From: Verrucomicrobia bacterium LP2A
GTDB lineage: Bacteria > Verrucomicrobiota > Verrucomicrobiia > Methylacidiphilales > Methylacidiphilaceae
Assembly (NCBI GenBank): GCA_000526255.1
Contig: JAFS01000002.1
Location: 682,001-746,000 of the forward strand
Direction of reading: 5' to 3'
Length of the DNA: 64,000 nt
Part shown: positions 1 to 12,310 of the stretch, piece by piece
Layout of the letters: the number at the start of each line of letters is the position of its first letter
How positions within the stretch are numbered: the first letter of the stretch is position 1
Translations under genes and position numbers: made by a program
Notes under the pieces: generated by a model
Seen by the model: only the letters and a program-made list of their open reading frames with translations
The model's database searches: none
Told to the model about the DNA's origin: nothing

Positions 1-2
1 CG

Positions 3-50
3 ATCGTCTTTACGGGGACTCTTTGCTCCCATGAGGAGTCTCACAAGTGA
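3..50 (+). CDS. atpB: F0F1 ATP synthase subunit a, C-terminal end (partial)
   Basis: Only the last 15 codons would be inside the window. The frame starting at base 3 reads IVFTGTLCSHEESHK and stops with TGA at 48-50. A hydrophobic stretch followed by a His/Glu-rich tail is common at the C-terminus of subunit a, and atpB normally lies directly before atpE. The match is too short to prove. Another frame stays open until TAA at 94-96 and is the alternative. The remaining 81 bases to atpE hold only the atpE ribosome binding site. Confidence 0.4.
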   Translation: MVFTGTLCSHEESHK

Positions 51-131
51 GATGCTTTCAGGCCGCGGCATCGGCCCGAAACAGAAACCAGAGTAAGCCA
101 GCTACTACAATCATCTAGGAGAGTGACAAGT

Positions 132-341
132 ATGATGTTCCTTGCGGAAATGAGTGGAAATATTGCGGTGGGTCTTGCGGCTACCGGCGGCGCCATCGGC
201 GTCGGTCTCGCCGCCTTGGGGGCCGCCGGAGCCATCGGCCGGAATCCGGGCTCCTTCGGGCTCGTCTTTACTACGGCGCTTTTGGGCATGGCGCTTTCCG
301 AAGGCCTCGCCATTCTCGTCTTCTTTGTCGTCGGGAGGTAA
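132..341 (+). CDS. atpE: F0F1 ATP synthase subunit c
   Basis: Rotor-ring subunit of the membrane F0 sector, 69 residues forming a two-helix hairpin. Helix 1 is Gly/Ala rich (GLAATGGAIGVGLAALG), followed by the polar RNP loop near residues 37-39. Helix 2 carries the ion-carrying carboxylate Glu57 in ALSEGLAIL. The glutamine and serine/threonine ligands typical of sodium-binding rings are not seen, so a proton ring is inferred. ATG at 132 is preferred over the in-frame GTG at 123 because AGGAG at 117-121 sits about ten bases upstream. First complete gene of the atpEFHAGDC run. Confidence 0.95.
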   Translation: MMFLAEMSGNIAVGLAATGGAIGVGLAALGAAGAIGRNPGSFGLVFTTALLGMALSEGLAILVFFVVGR

Positions 342-347
342 TGCCCC

Positions 348-893
348 ATGGGCGACGCACTTGTTCAGCTCGGAATCGACTGGCCCAGGTTCATCGCGCA
401 GACGATCAACTTTGCCATCGTTCTCTGGGTGTTGAATCGGTTCGCCTATCGGCCGGTCCTGCGGCTCCTCGAGGAGCGCCGAACCCGCATTGCGGAGAGC
501 CTGCAGAACGCCGAACGCATTCAGAAGGAGCTTGCGGCCGCGGAGGAAGCGCGGCGCGAAATCCTCCACCAGGCGAACGAGCGTGCTTCTCAACTCATCG
601 CCGAAGCCGAACAAACGGCGAAGCTGCAAGGCGAGAAGCTCCTCAAGGAGGCGGCGGAAGAATCGGAACGGATCCTGGCGAAGACGCGGGCTCGGGCGGA
701 GCAGGAGCAGCAGGAGAGTCGTGCCGTCGTTCGGCGGGAGGTGGGGGAGCTCGTGCTCGCGCTCACGGCCAAGGTTTCCGGAAAGGTATTGTCCGTGGAC
801 GATCAAGAGCGCCTGCGAGCGGAGACCATGGCCCAGCTACCCGTCGCGGCACGGACCGATCTCCATTCCGCGTCCGATTCCCAGAGAAATTAA
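348..893 (+). CDS. atpF: F0F1 ATP synthase subunit b
   Basis: Peripheral-stalk subunit that holds F1 to F0. The 181 residues begin with one membrane helix (about residues 15-33). A long, highly charged Glu/Arg/Ala-rich helix follows and would form the dimeric coiled coil of the stator, with YRPVLRLLEERR just after the membrane as in many b subunits. It starts 6 bases after atpE and is followed 13 bases later by atpH, consistent with the operon. Length is a little above the usual 156-170 residues. Confidence 0.93.
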   Translation: MGDALVQLGIDWPRFIAQTINFAIVLWVLNRFAYRPVLRLLEERRTRIAESLQNAERIQKELAAAEEARREILHQANERASQLIAEAEQTAKLQGEKLLKEAAEESERILAKTRARAEQEQQESRAVVRREVGELVLALTAKVSGKVLSVDDQERLRAETMAQLPVAARTDLHSASDSQRN

Positions 894-906
894 GGACCTG
901 TCCAAC

Positions 907-1299
907 GTGAAGCTCCCTCGACAAGCCCGGCGCAAGGCAAAAGCCCTCTTCCGACTCTGCCTCGATGGGGAAGTTCTCGATCCGAACAGAGTTCGTCAGG
1001 TCGTGACGGTGCTCTTTGAGCAAAAGCCGCGCGGCTACCTCCCGATCGTACAGCGGCTGCGTCAGCTGGTGGCCTACCGGATCGCCGAAAACACGCTCTC
1101 CATCGAGAGCGCTGCCCCGCTGCCCGATCAGGGCAGCTCCCTGTTCGCGGAGCTCGAAGCCCGATACGGCAGCGCGCTGGAGAAGCGCTACTTGGTGCGA
1201 CCGGAGCTGATCGGAGGCATGCGCATCCAAAAAGGGAGCACGGTCTGGGATGGCTCGATCTCCCAGAGGTTGCAAACGCTGGAAGCTACGCTAGGCTGA
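907..1299 (+). CDS. atpH: F0F1 ATP synthase subunit delta (short form)
   Basis: The position between atpF and atpA and the end of the protein ([20 protein letters not shown]) identify delta/OSCP; this C-terminal segment is the conserved part that contacts subunit b. The GTG at 907 gives only 130 residues against about 175-180 in most bacteria, so much of the usual N-terminal helical bundle that caps F1 appears reduced. The reading frame is open further upstream, but that region is occupied by atpF. Short delta subunits are known in some lineages; whether this one is lineage-typical cannot be judged here. Confidence 0.85.
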   Translation: MKLPRQARRKAKALFRLCLDGEVLDPNRVRQVVTVLFEQKPRGYLPIVQRLRQLVAYRIAENTLSIESAAPLPDQGSSLFAELEARYGSALEKRYLVRPELIGGMRIQKGSTVWDGSISQRLQTLEATLG

Positions 1300-1342
1300 T
1301 GGTTGCCGCTTTTTCTTACTCAACCCACTTTACTTCACTACG

Positions 1343-2893
<1,551 letters not shown>

Positions 2894-2923
2894 AGCCGCT
2901 ACCCGCCTCATCGCTCTTCTGCT

Positions 2924-3790
2924 ATGGCCAGCACCCGCGAAATTCGCCGAAGAATCCGGTCGGTCAAGAACACCGCTCAGATCACCAAGGCGATGCAGAT
3001 GGTAGCCGCCTCCAAGATGCGCCGCGCCCAGCTTCGCGCGCTGGAGGGAAGGCCGTATCAGAAGCTCCTTGATGAGGTCACCCAGAGCCTCGTTCCTCAA
3101 GTGGGACAGCTGCGGCACCCGCTGCTCAATCCGCGGCCAGTGCGGCGCCGAGCGGTGCTGGTCATCTCGACCGACAAAGGTCTTTGCGGCTCCCTGAATA
3201 CGAACCTCTTCCGCGAGCTGTTCCGTCGTCACGGCCCCGACCGGGCCTATGTGAGCGTCGGGCGAAGGGGAAGGAGCTTCCTCGCCAGCCTCCCGAACTC
3301 GACCGGGGAAACGCTGCTGGCCGATTTCGAGTTGCGGGATAACCTCACCTTTCGCGACGGCAAGAGGATCAGCCGATTCCTTCTGGACAAGTTCTCGTCC
3401 GGCGCGATCGACGCGATCGACGTCGCTCATACCCATTTCGTCAACGCGCTCGTGCAGGCGACGGTGATTCGCCCGCTCGTGCCGATCGCTCCGCAAAACC
3501 TCGCGCCGAGCGAAGCGCCCGCAACTCCGGTGGTGCCGGACAACTTCGAGCCCTCTCCCGAGGAGCTGCTTGATGCCCTGTTGCCCTTCTTCGTCGATTG
3601 GAACATCTACCAGGCCCTGCTCGACAGCCTGGCATCGGAGCACAGCGCCCGCATGATCGCGATGAAGAATGCGACCGAAAACGCCAAGGAGCTCGTCGGC
3701 GACCTGACACTCGAATACAACAAGGCGCGGCAAGAGGGCATCACCCGCGAAATTCTGGAAATCGCCACGGCGCAGATCGCGCTGGAGTGA
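2924..3790 (+). CDS. atpG: F0F1 ATP synthase subunit gamma
   Basis: Central rotor shaft of F1, 288 residues. Both conserved ends that form the coiled coil inside the alpha/beta hexamer are present: the N-terminal REIRRRIRSVKNTAQITKAM and, near the C-terminus, SARMIAMKNATENA followed by TREILEI. The middle Rossmann-like domain is more divergent, with a Pro-rich insertion around residues 190-205. It ends 27 bases before the atpD start. Confidence 0.96.
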   Translation: MASTREIRRRIRSVKNTAQITKAMQMVAASKMRRAQLRALEGRPYQKLLDEVTQSLVPQVGQLRHPLLNPRPVRRRAVLVISTDKGLCGSLNTNLFRELFRRHGPDRAYVSVGRRGRSFLASLPNSTGETLLADFELRDNLTFRDGKRISRFLLDKFSSGAIDAIDVAHTHFVNALVQATVIRPLVPIAPQNLAPSEAPATPVVPDNFEPSPEELLDALLPFFVDWNIYQALLDSLASEHSARMIAMKNATENAKELVGDLTLEYNKARQEGITREILEIATAQIALE

Positions 3791-5640
<1,850 letters not shown>

Positions 5641-5645
5641 TTCCC

Positions 5646-5969
5646 GTGTCCGCTCCTTTGGCTCTCGCCGATGTGCAAGCCATCGGTACCGAATTAGCGA
5701 TCCGATGGCGGGACGGAAGGGAAAGCTTCCTTCCACTGGAGGCTCTCCGTCGCAACTGTCCTTGCGCTCTCTGTCAAGGCGAGAGCACGGCGACGACCAC
5801 CTATTCTCCCAAGCGGAAGGACTACTCTCCGGAGAGCTTTGTGGTGCGGTCCATTCAACCAGTCGGAGGCTATGCGCTCCAGATCATCTGGGCCGACGGG
5901 CACGCAACGGGCCTCTATCCCTACTCGTATCTTCTCTCCCTCGGCGAGGAGTCGCCTCCACCGCGCTGA
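5646..5969 (+). CDS. DUF971 domain protein
   Basis: A 107-residue protein that is almost entirely a DUF971 domain (also called the gamma-butyrobetaine hydroxylase N-terminal-like domain). The cysteine cluster CPCALCQGE (Cys38, Cys40, Cys43) and the closing pattern IIWADGHATGLYPYSYL are typical and suggest metal binding. Stand-alone members are often linked to iron-sulfur or cofactor metabolism, but no specific reaction can be assigned. The start is GTG. It sits five bases behind atpC and is probably co-transcribed with it. Confidence 0.8.
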   Translation: MSAPLALADVQAIGTELAIRWRDGRESFLPLEALRRNCPCALCQGESTATTTYSPKRKDYSPESFVVRSIQPVGGYALQIIWADGHATGLYPYSYLLSLGEESPPPR

Positions 5970-6028
5970 TCGGCTTCCTGTGGGGATGGCGGGCCCCCGA
6001 GCCCTTGCATCGCTGCGTGAGACTCCTT

Positions 6029-7009
6029 ATGCTTCTCCCTGCCACCGTGAATGCGGCTCTCCTTTTCTCCCCAGCTCTCGACGCGACATGCTCGGCTGTG
6101 GCAAACCTTCCTGTCCGGCTCCTGGCTGCGGTCTCGGGGGGGCTCGATTCGTGCGTTCTGCTCGATGCTCTGGTTCTCTCCGGCAAGCGTCCGACGGTTG
6201 TTCATTTTGATCATGGTTGGCGTCCCGACAGCGGGGAGGATGCCGCCTTCGTTGGGCAGCTTGCGGCATCGTACGGGCTCACATTTTTGGAAGAGAAGGG
6301 CTGCTCGGCTGGCAACGAATCGGAAGGGACGGCGCGGAAGCGGCGGTACGAGTTTTTTGCGTGCGCCGCCCGCACGGCGGGCTGTTGCGATCTGGCCTTG
6401 GGACATCACGCGGAGGATCAAGTGGAAACTCTTCTCTTGCAGCTTCTGCGGGGCACCGGCTCCCACGCGCGGGGCATGCGGGAGAGCGAATCGCGCGACG
6501 GACTGCGTCTTCACCGTCCGTTTCTCTGGCTTGATCGGAGCCGGATGCGGGAGCATGCGCGAGTTCGCGGCCTGTGCTGGCGGGAAGATCGTTCGAACGA
6601 CGACCGGCGCTATCTCCGGAACCGGATTCGGCACGAGCTGCTGCCCTTTTTGGAGGAGCGCTTTTCGCCCCATGTCCGACGATCTCTGCTCCGCTTCTGC
6701 CGCGTGCGCATCGCGGAAGAGGAGTGGATGACGGAGCTGGTTCGCAAAGAGGCTGAAGGAAACAGCCTTTCCATCGCGGACCTCGGGCATTCTCCCCTCG
6801 GCCGACAGCGGCGAGTGGTCCACCTTTGGCTGCGTCGGCGAGGCGTTCCGGACATTTCCCTGGCGGATGTCGAGTCGGTCCGTGGGCTAGCTTGCGGCGA
6901 GCAGAAGGGAAGGGAATATCCCCTTGCTGGCGGGTGGCATGCGGTCCGAAAGGACGGCGAAATCTCCCTCAAGCATCTGGCACTCCCGTGCGCCTCAATC
7001 AATACCTAG
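6029..7009 (+). CDS. tilS: tRNA(Ile)-lysidine synthetase TilS
   Basis: Converts cytidine 34 of tRNA-Ile(CAT) to lysidine with ATP, so that the tRNA reads AUA as isoleucine. The PP-loop SGGLDS is at residues 36-41, and the family segments VHFDHGWR and LALGHHAEDQVETLLLQLLRG follow. The C-terminal part is shorter than in E. coli TilS (326 against about 430 residues), as in many bacteria. ATG at 6029 is used; GTG at 6017 is an alternative. The apparent substrate tRNA gene lies at 41561. Its end overlaps the next gene by 22 bases. Confidence 0.9.
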   Translation: MLLPATVNAALLFSPALDATCSAVANLPVRLLAAVSGGLDSCVLLDALVLSGKRPTVVHFDHGWRPDSGEDAAFVGQLAASYGLTFLEEKGCSAGNESEGTARKRRYEFFACAARTAGCCDLALGHHAEDQVETLLLQLLRGTGSHARGMRESESRDGLRLHRPFLWLDRSRMREHARVRGLCWREDRSNDDRRYLRNRIRHELLPFLEERFSPHVRRSLLRFCRVRIAEEEWMTELVRKEAEGNSLSIADLGHSPLGRQRRVVHLWLRRRGVPDISLADVESVRGLACGEQKGREYPLAGGWHAVRKDGEISLKHLALPCASINT

Positions 7010-7728
7010 CCCGCTGCGGTCTCGGATCACGGCGGGGAGTAGAACGGCTCATCCTCGACGGCAGGGTGACCGTCAACGGCCTCGTCCAAGATCGCCTCGC
7101 CATTCAAGTCTCCACGGGGGATGCTGTCGCCCTCGATGGTCGACCGGTACGCCCATCCTCCACCCTGACGGTGCTCCTTCATAAGCCGAGGGCATTTCTG
7201 TGCACCTCCCTCGATCCTCGAGGACGTAAAACCGTTTATGACCTCCTGCCTCCCCGCTGGAGAAATCTCCGTTACATCGGTCGTCTCGATCGGGACAGCG
7301 AAGGGCTTCTGCTCTTTACGAGTGATGGCCTCCTCATTGAGCGGTTGGCGCATCCGCGCCATAAGGTTCCTAAGGTTTATGAGGTGGAATGCGACCGTCC
7401 TCTCGAGAGCGCCCGGATCGCTACCCTCCTTCACGGATGCCGCATCGAAGCTCGGACCGCCACCATCGACTCCTTCCAGCTTCTTGGCTCCCGGCGTGTC
7501 CGCGTCGTGCTCCATCAAGGGATCAAGCGTCAAATCCGGCTGATGTTCCGTTCTCTGGGATATTCGGTGACTCGGCTGGTGCGGGTCGCCTACGGCCCGC
7601 TCGTCCTCGGCTCGCTCCCTGTCGGCCAATACCGGCTCCTTTCCGGCGCAGAGGCGGAAGAGCTCCGCAGCGCCGCGGCTTCCGCTCCGCCGGCAGCCCG
7701 GGGAAGAACCCGCGCCCGTCCTTTATGA
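6988..7728 (+). CDS. RsuA/RluB-family 16S/23S rRNA pseudouridine synthase
   Basis: An N-terminal S4 RNA-binding domain (RLNQYLARCGLGSRR, residues 2-16) is followed by the pseudouridine synthase domain. The catalytic motif GRLDRDSEGLLLFT places the nucleophilic Asp at residue 101, and HQGIKRQIRLMF is the second conserved block. Enzymes of this group isomerise a specific uridine in the small (RsuA) or large (RluB/E/F) subunit rRNA; which one cannot be settled by eye. The GTG start lies inside tilS, and the stop overlaps argH by four bases (ATGA). Confidence 0.88.
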   Translation: MRLNQYLARCGLGSRRGVERLILDGRVTVNGLVQDRLAIQVSTGDAVALDGRPVRPSSTLTVLLHKPRAFLCTSLDPRGRKTVYDLLPPRWRNLRYIGRLDRDSEGLLLFTSDGLLIERLAHPRHKVPKVYEVECDRPLESARIATLLHGCRIEARTATIDSFQLLGSRRVRVVLHQGIKRQIRLMFRSLGYSVTRLVRVAYGPLVLGSLPVGQYRLLSGAEAEELRSAAASAPPAARGRTRARPL

Positions 7729-9116
7729 ATCCCTCGACTCCACCTTGGGGAGGGCGCTTCCAAGAGAAGCCCGACGCCCTTCTCAAGCGCTTTTCTGAAT
7801 CGGTGAGCTTCGATCGGCGTCTCTATCGGCACGATATTCTTGGGAGCATCGCCCACGCGACCATGCTGTGCGAAGCCGGGCTGCTCAGCGCCCAAGAGCG
7901 GGAGGAGATCGTGCGCGGGCTGCGGGAGATCGAGGAGGAGATCGCGCGGGGCACGTTCCCTTGGTCGACCGACTGGGAAGATCTCCACATGAATATCGAA
8001 CGGGCACTGACCGCCCGCACTCCCGCCGGAGCAAAGCTGCACACGGGCCGGAGTCGAAACGACCAGGTCGTTACGGGCTTGCGACTCTGGCTAAAGGAAG
8101 AGATCGATTCAGACCGCAAGGCGATCCTCGCCGTCCAGCAGGTTCTCATCGATTGGGCGGAGCGAGATTTCGACGTCCTTATCCCCGGCTACACCCACCT
8201 CCAGCGCGCGCAGCCCGTTCTCCTTGCCCACCATCTGATCGCTTATGTCGAGATGCTCTCCCGCGACTCGGATCGCCTGCGCGACGCTCGCCGAAGGGTG
8301 GACATCCTTCCCCTCGGGAGCGGCGCCCTTGCCGGGAGCACTCTGCCTCTCCATCGTCAGCGGGTGGCGGAGCTCCTCCACTTTTCCCAAGTGGCCCGTA
8401 ACTCGATGGACGCGGTGAGCGATCGCGATTTTGTCGTCGAGTATCTCGCCGCTCTCGCCCTGTTGGGAACCCATCTTTCTCGGTTCGCGGAAGACTTGAT
8501 TCTCTGGTCGACCAGTGAGTTCGGATTCGTGTCGCTTCCGGAAGCGTTCACTACTGGATCGAGCTTGATGCCCCAAAAACGGAATCCAGACTCTCTGGAG
8601 CTGATCCGCGGGAAGGCCGCCCGGCTCTCCGGAAATCTTCTCTCACTGCTGATCCTGCTCAAGGGGCTCCCGCTCACTTACAATCGCGACCTGCAGGAGG
8701 ATAAGGAGCCTCTTTTCGACAGCGCCGACACCGTTCTGGGCTGCCTGCAGATTCTGGCGGCATTCATTCCCGGGATCGTCGTCCATCGCAACCGATGCGA
8801 GCAGGCTTCTTCCGATCCCGCGCTGCTCGCCACCGATCTGGTCGATTGGCTCGTCAACCACGGGATCGCTTTTCGCGAGGCCCACCATGCGGTCGGCCGC
8901 TTAGTCGCGCTTGCCGAAGCCCAAGGGGTCGCCCTCTCGGAGCTTTCGTCCGAGGACGTCGCCCCACTCCACCCTGATCTTCCCGGGGAATGGTCCCGGC
9001 TTTGGAACCCCCGAGAGGCGATGACAAGGAGGCAGACCGAGGGCTCATCCCGCCCGAGCTTCGTTCGGGCCGAAATCGAGCGATGGCGACGGACATGGAG
9101 CGAAGAGCCGTCGTAG
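7725..9116 (+). CDS. argH: Argininosuccinate lyase
   Basis: Last step of arginine synthesis: argininosuccinate to arginine and fumarate. 463 residues, the usual length. The N-terminus PPWGGRF and the motif HTGRSRNDQV are characteristic of ArgH. The fumarase/aspartase superfamily signature GSSLMPQKRNPD, carrying the mobile catalytic loop, lies near residue 279. It is the last gene of the co-directional block that begins with the ATPase genes and converges on ccsA. Confidence 0.96.
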   Translation: MNPSTPPWGGRFQEKPDALLKRFSESVSFDRRLYRHDILGSIAHATMLCEAGLLSAQEREEIVRGLREIEEEIARGTFPWSTDWEDLHMNIERALTARTPAGAKLHTGRSRNDQVVTGLRLWLKEEIDSDRKAILAVQQVLIDWAERDFDVLIPGYTHLQRAQPVLLAHHLIAYVEMLSRDSDRLRDARRRVDILPLGSGALAGSTLPLHRQRVAELLHFSQVARNSMDAVSDRDFVVEYLAALALLGTHLSRFAEDLILWSTSEFGFVSLPEAFTTGSSLMPQKRNPDSLELIRGKAARLSGNLLSLLILLKGLPLTYNRDLQEDKEPLFDSADTVLGCLQILAAFIPGIVVHRNRCEQASSDPALLATDLVDWLVNHGIAFREAHHAVGRLVALAEAQGVALSELSSEDVAPLHPDLPGEWSRLWNPREAMTRRQTEGSSRPSFVRAEIERWRRTWSEEPS

Positions 9117-9124
9117 GGGTCGGT

Positions 9125-9146
9125 CGGCTCCAGTGAGGGAGAGCCG
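9125..9146. terminator. Hairpin between convergent argH and ccsA
   Basis: CGGCTC (9125-9130) and GAGCCG (9141-9146) form a perfect six-pair stem with a ten-base loop, in the 32-base gap between two convergent genes. There is no run of T on either side, so if it terminates transcription it is not a classical intrinsic terminator. Confidence 0.35.
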
Positions 9147-9148
9147 GA

Positions 9149-10870
9149 TCAGGAGCGGCCGAGGTCCTCTACCGAGAGAGGAGTAGCCGGACCTCTTCTC
9201 TCCCCTGCCCGTCGCTTCCACCAAGCCCATCCGCACCAGAAGACGAAGAGCAGTTCCGCGAGCGCGAAGGCCGCCACGGGACCGACTGCTCCGCTGCCAA
9301 AGCCATAACTGTGCAGTCCCTTCCCCAGCACGAAGTTGACCCCATACCAAGCCATGAGGACGCTCAGAAAGCAGAGCACCGCTCCGATCGCGAGCCCAAG
9401 CTCACTCCACCAGCCGGCGATCCGGCCATGAAGCAGGGCCAAATAGCAGAGAAGAGCCACCAGAGCCCAGGTTTCCTTCGGATCCCAATCCCAGAACCGC
9501 CCCCAGGAATAATTGGCCCAGACCGCTCCGAGCATGACCCCCGCAGCAAGGAAGAAGACCCCGATCTGCAGGCAACGGTAGATATATTGCGCAAGAAGCG
9601 GCTCGCCTCCCCGGCCGCCGACACCCCGCCGCAACCATCTCCAGAGATAGAGATCCCCCATCCCGAGCGCCAGGCCGAAGGCGGCGTAGCTCAACGTCAC
9701 GCTCAGGACATGCACAGTCAGCCAAAAGTTATTGCGGAGAACTGGCATCAAGGGCTGGAGAGAGGGATCAAAAATCAATGGTTGGGTCTGGACGAACAGA
9801 AGACAGAGAACCGCAATCGGCATCGCAGCCAGGAGAAGATACCGGGAGCGGTAGACCGCCTCGAGCAGGAGCGCAAAGAGGACGACCCCGAAGGCGACCC
9901 AGATGACGGACTCGTACATGTTCGTCACCGGGGGCCTGCCGGCCAAGGCGATCCGGCAGTAGAAGCCGTAGACCTGGAAGAGAAAGCCTGTCAAAGCCAA
10001 GCCCCATCCGATGCCGTAGCCGACCCGGCGACGCCATGCGCTGGTTAGGGCGAGGCAGATCGCCGACGCGGCGTAGCAGATCCACGCCCATCGCCATGGC
10101 TTGAGCTCGTGGTAGGCTTGCTCGAAGCGCAGCATCGCGGCGTCCGGATAGCGGGCGGGGTCCACGCTCCGAATCGCCTCTCCAAGACGGGATGCGGCGG
10201 CGCCGGCCTCCCCGTTCTTGCCCGCAAGGAAGGCGGCCCGCATCGCTTCCCAAGCCTCGTCGAGCTTCGCCGTCACCTCGGCGGGATAGACCGCTCTCGC
10301 TTCGGGGAGAGAGAGCCACCTCCCCTCCTCTGCCCCCGGCGTCCCCGGAATGATCCGCAACGCGCGACCAGATACGATGCGGGAAAAAAGATCCATGCGT
10401 TCCGTCAGGCCACGCACGGCCCGCTCCAACTGAGCCTTGGACGGGTCCTCCCCCTCTGCCGCCCCCCCGGCTCCAAGGCGGAGGGCGAGCGCCCGCAACG
10501 CTTGGTTGCTTTGCAATTCCTCGTAGGAGACGTGCGTCCGAGAAGGCGAAAGACCGAGGGCATCTCGCAGCATCGGCTCGCCAACCAGGAGGATGGGCTC
10601 CTTTCCCCATCCATCGGGAGAAAGCCAGAGCGCGAGCAACAAGGGAACTGCACCGATCTTTCCGCCCCGGTCCGGCAAAACGATGCTCTGCTTGCCGGAG
10701 AGGAGGAGACAGCTTTCCTCAGCGAAGCTCGTCAGAGGCTTCTTCCTTCCATGATCCTGCACGGCGATCTGCGCGAACCCGCGCTCCCAGCCGGTTTGAG
10801 CTTCCCCTAGGCTAGGGAACGCTACCCAGAGCGAGAAAAAACAGGCGAAACGAAGGAAAAGCGCACGCAT
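9149..10870 (-). CDS. ccsA: Cytochrome c biogenesis protein CcsA/ResC family
   Basis: Haem-handling membrane protein of the System II cytochrome c maturation pathway. The C-terminal half is a multi-helix membrane region with the haem-binding WWD motif (SWGRFWDWDPKETWAL), and histidines such as that in TVHVLSVTLSYA can act as haem ligands. The first 290 residues are unusual: a signal sequence and then a large, mostly soluble domain. No separate CcsB/ResB gene is adjacent. The start at 10870 is chosen because it begins directly at a signal sequence (MRALFLRFACFFSL). The gene is divergent from ribBA. Confidence 0.85.
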   Translation of the reverse strand: MRALFLRFACFFSLWVAFPSLGEAQTGWERGFAQIAVQDHGRKKPLTSFAEESCLLLSGKQSIVLPDRGGKIGAVPLLLALWLSPDGWGKEPILLVGEPMLRDALGLSPSRTHVSYEELQSNQALRALALRLGAGGAAEGEDPSKAQLERAVRGLTERMDLFSRIVSGRALRIIPGTPGAEEGRWLSLPEARAVYPAEVTAKLDEAWEAMRAAFLAGKNGEAGAAASRLGEAIRSVDPARYPDAAMLRFEQAYHELKPWRWAWICYAASAICLALTSAWRRRVGYGIGWGLALTGFLFQVYGFYCRIALAGRPPVTNMYESVIWVAFGVVLFALLLEAVYRSRYLLLAAMPIAVLCLLFVQTQPLIFDPSLQPLMPVLRNNFWLTVHVLSVTLSYAAFGLALGMGDLYLWRWLRRGVGGRGGEPLLAQYIYRCLQIGVFFLAAGVMLGAVWANYSWGRFWDWDPKETWALVALLCYLALLHGRIAGWWSELGLAIGAVLCFLSVLMAWYGVNFVLGKGLHSYGFGSGAVGPVAAFALAELLFVFWCGWAWWKRRAGERRGPATPLSVEDLGRS

Positions 10871-10873
10871 CAA

Positions 10874-10904
10874 TTGCCCCGAGAATAATCTTCCGCTATA
10901 TAAT
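10874..10904 (+). promoter_or_regulatory. Candidate promoter for ribBA
   Basis: TTGCCC (10874-10879) and a perfect TATAAT (10899-10904), separated by 19 bases, lie in the divergent ccsA-ribBA interval. The spacing is one or two bases longer than ideal. A small hairpin TCTCTC-AAAAAA-GAGAG follows at 10911-10927. The leader would be about 140 nt long. No FMN-riboswitch consensus was recognised in it. Confidence 0.4.
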
Positions 10905-11050
10905 AGACAATCTCTCAAAAAAGAGAGGCTTCTTGCAATGGGCTTCGCTTCCGCCGTCCGTTCCGGGTGTTTCGTCTTTCGTCTCTTTCGGCCGGCTACG
11001 GGGTTGCGTGCCTCCGGATCGTCGGCGCAACGCGGACGGCTCCCGTTCCT

Positions 11051-12310
11051 ATGATCCATTCGTCATTCTCCTCGATTGAAGAAGCGCTCGGCGATCTTCG
11101 CCAAGGAAAACTTGTGATCGTCGTCGATAACGAGGATCGGGAGAACGAGGGGGACTTCATCGCCTCGGCGGATCTTTGCACGCCCGAGACGATCAACTTC
11201 ATGGCGCAATACGGCCGAGGGCTGATTTGCGTGCCCATCACTCCTGAACGAGCGGATGATCTCAAGCTTCCTTGGATGGTTTCTCCACAGCAGAATACGG
11301 CCCTCCAGGGAACTCCTTTTACGGTTTCGGTCGATTATACGATCGGGACCAGCACCGGGATTTCGGCGGCGGATCGCGCCAAGACGGTTCGGGCTCTGGC
11401 GGATTCCCATGCGGCTCCGGCGCATTTTTGCCGCCCCGGCCATATCTTTCCGCTCCGTGCGGCCGAGGGAGGGGTGCTTCGGCGCGCCGGCCACACGGAG
11501 GCGGCGGTCGATCTCATGCGCTTGGCCGGGCTCTTCCCGGCGGGAGTCCTCGTGGAAATTTTGAATGCCGACGGGACGATGGCGCGAGTGCCGGATCTTC
11601 TGCGTGTCGCTTGCAAGCTTCAGCTCAAGATCGTGACGATCAAGGACTTGATCGCCTATCGGCTGCGGACCGAATCCCTGGTGGAAAAGGTCGTTACCGT
11701 CTCTCTGCCGACCGTCTTCGGCGAGTTTTCTCTGACGGCCTTTCGCGACGTCTTGACGGGGGACGAGCAGTTGGCTCTCACGAAGGGAAGCTGGTCTCCG
11801 GATGAAGCCGTGCTGACCCGTGTCCATTCGCAATGCCTTACGGGAGATGTCTTTCATTCATTGCGCTGCGATTGCGGAGAACAGCTTGCCCTGGCCTTGT
11901 CGCGGATCGAGCGGGAGGGGAAAGGCGTCCTTCTCTATTTGCGGCAAGAAGGTAGGGGCATCGGTCTGCTGAACAAGCTGAAGACCTACAAGCTGCAGGA
12001 AGCGGGGCTCGATACCGTCGAAGCAAACGCAGCCCTCGCTTTCGCTCCGGACAATCGGGATTACGGGATTGGCTGCCAGATTCTCCGCGCCTTGGATGTT
12101 TATCGCCTGCGGCTCTTGACGAATAATCCGGTGAAGCGGATCGGGATCGAAGGCTATGGCTTGGAAATCGTGGAGCGCATTCCTCTCCATGGGGAGCCGA
12201 ATCATTACAACCGACGCTACCTACAAGCGAAAGTGGACAAGCTTGGTCATCTCATCCCGGCCGAGCTTTTCCAGGCTGCCTCCCCTGAGGCGAAGCCCAG
12301 CGATGGTTGA
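11051..12310 (+). CDS. ribBA: Bifunctional DHBP synthase / GTP cyclohydrolase II
   Basis: Makes both riboflavin precursors. The RibB half (about residues 1-205) converts ribulose 5-phosphate to dihydroxybutanone phosphate and contains [11 protein letters not shown] (26-36). The RibA half opens GTP and contains the zinc-site cysteines of [15 protein letters not shown] (Cys261, 272, 274) and RQEGRGIGL, so both active sites appear intact. 419 residues. ATG at 11051 is used rather than an upstream in-frame start because the family begins at about this point ([16 protein letters not shown]). The next gene starts eight bases before its stop. Confidence 0.95.
   Translation: MIHSSFSSIEEALGDLRQGKLVIVVDNEDRENEGDFIASADLCTPETINFMAQYGRGLICVPITPERADDLKLPWMVSPQQNTALQGTPFTVSVDYTIGTSTGISAADRAKTVRALADSHAAPAHFCRPGHIFPLRAAEGGVLRRAGHTEAAVDLMRLAGLFPAGVLVEILNADGTMARVPDLLRVACKLQLKIVTIKDLIAYRLRTESLVEKVVTVSLPTVFGEFSLTAFRDVLTGDEQLALTKGSWSPDEAVLTRVHSQCLTGDVFHSLRCDCGEQLALALSRIEREGKGVLLYLRQEGRGIGLLNKLKTYKLQEAGLDTVEANAALAFAPDNRDYGIGCQILRALDVYRLRLLTNNPVKRIGIEGYGLEIVERIPLHGEPNHYNRRYLQAKVDKLGHLIPAELFQAASPEAKPSDG

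Noticed and set aside
10905-11050. FMN riboswitch in the ribBA leader
   Set aside because: The leader is long enough, but none of the conserved FMN-element blocks could be found.
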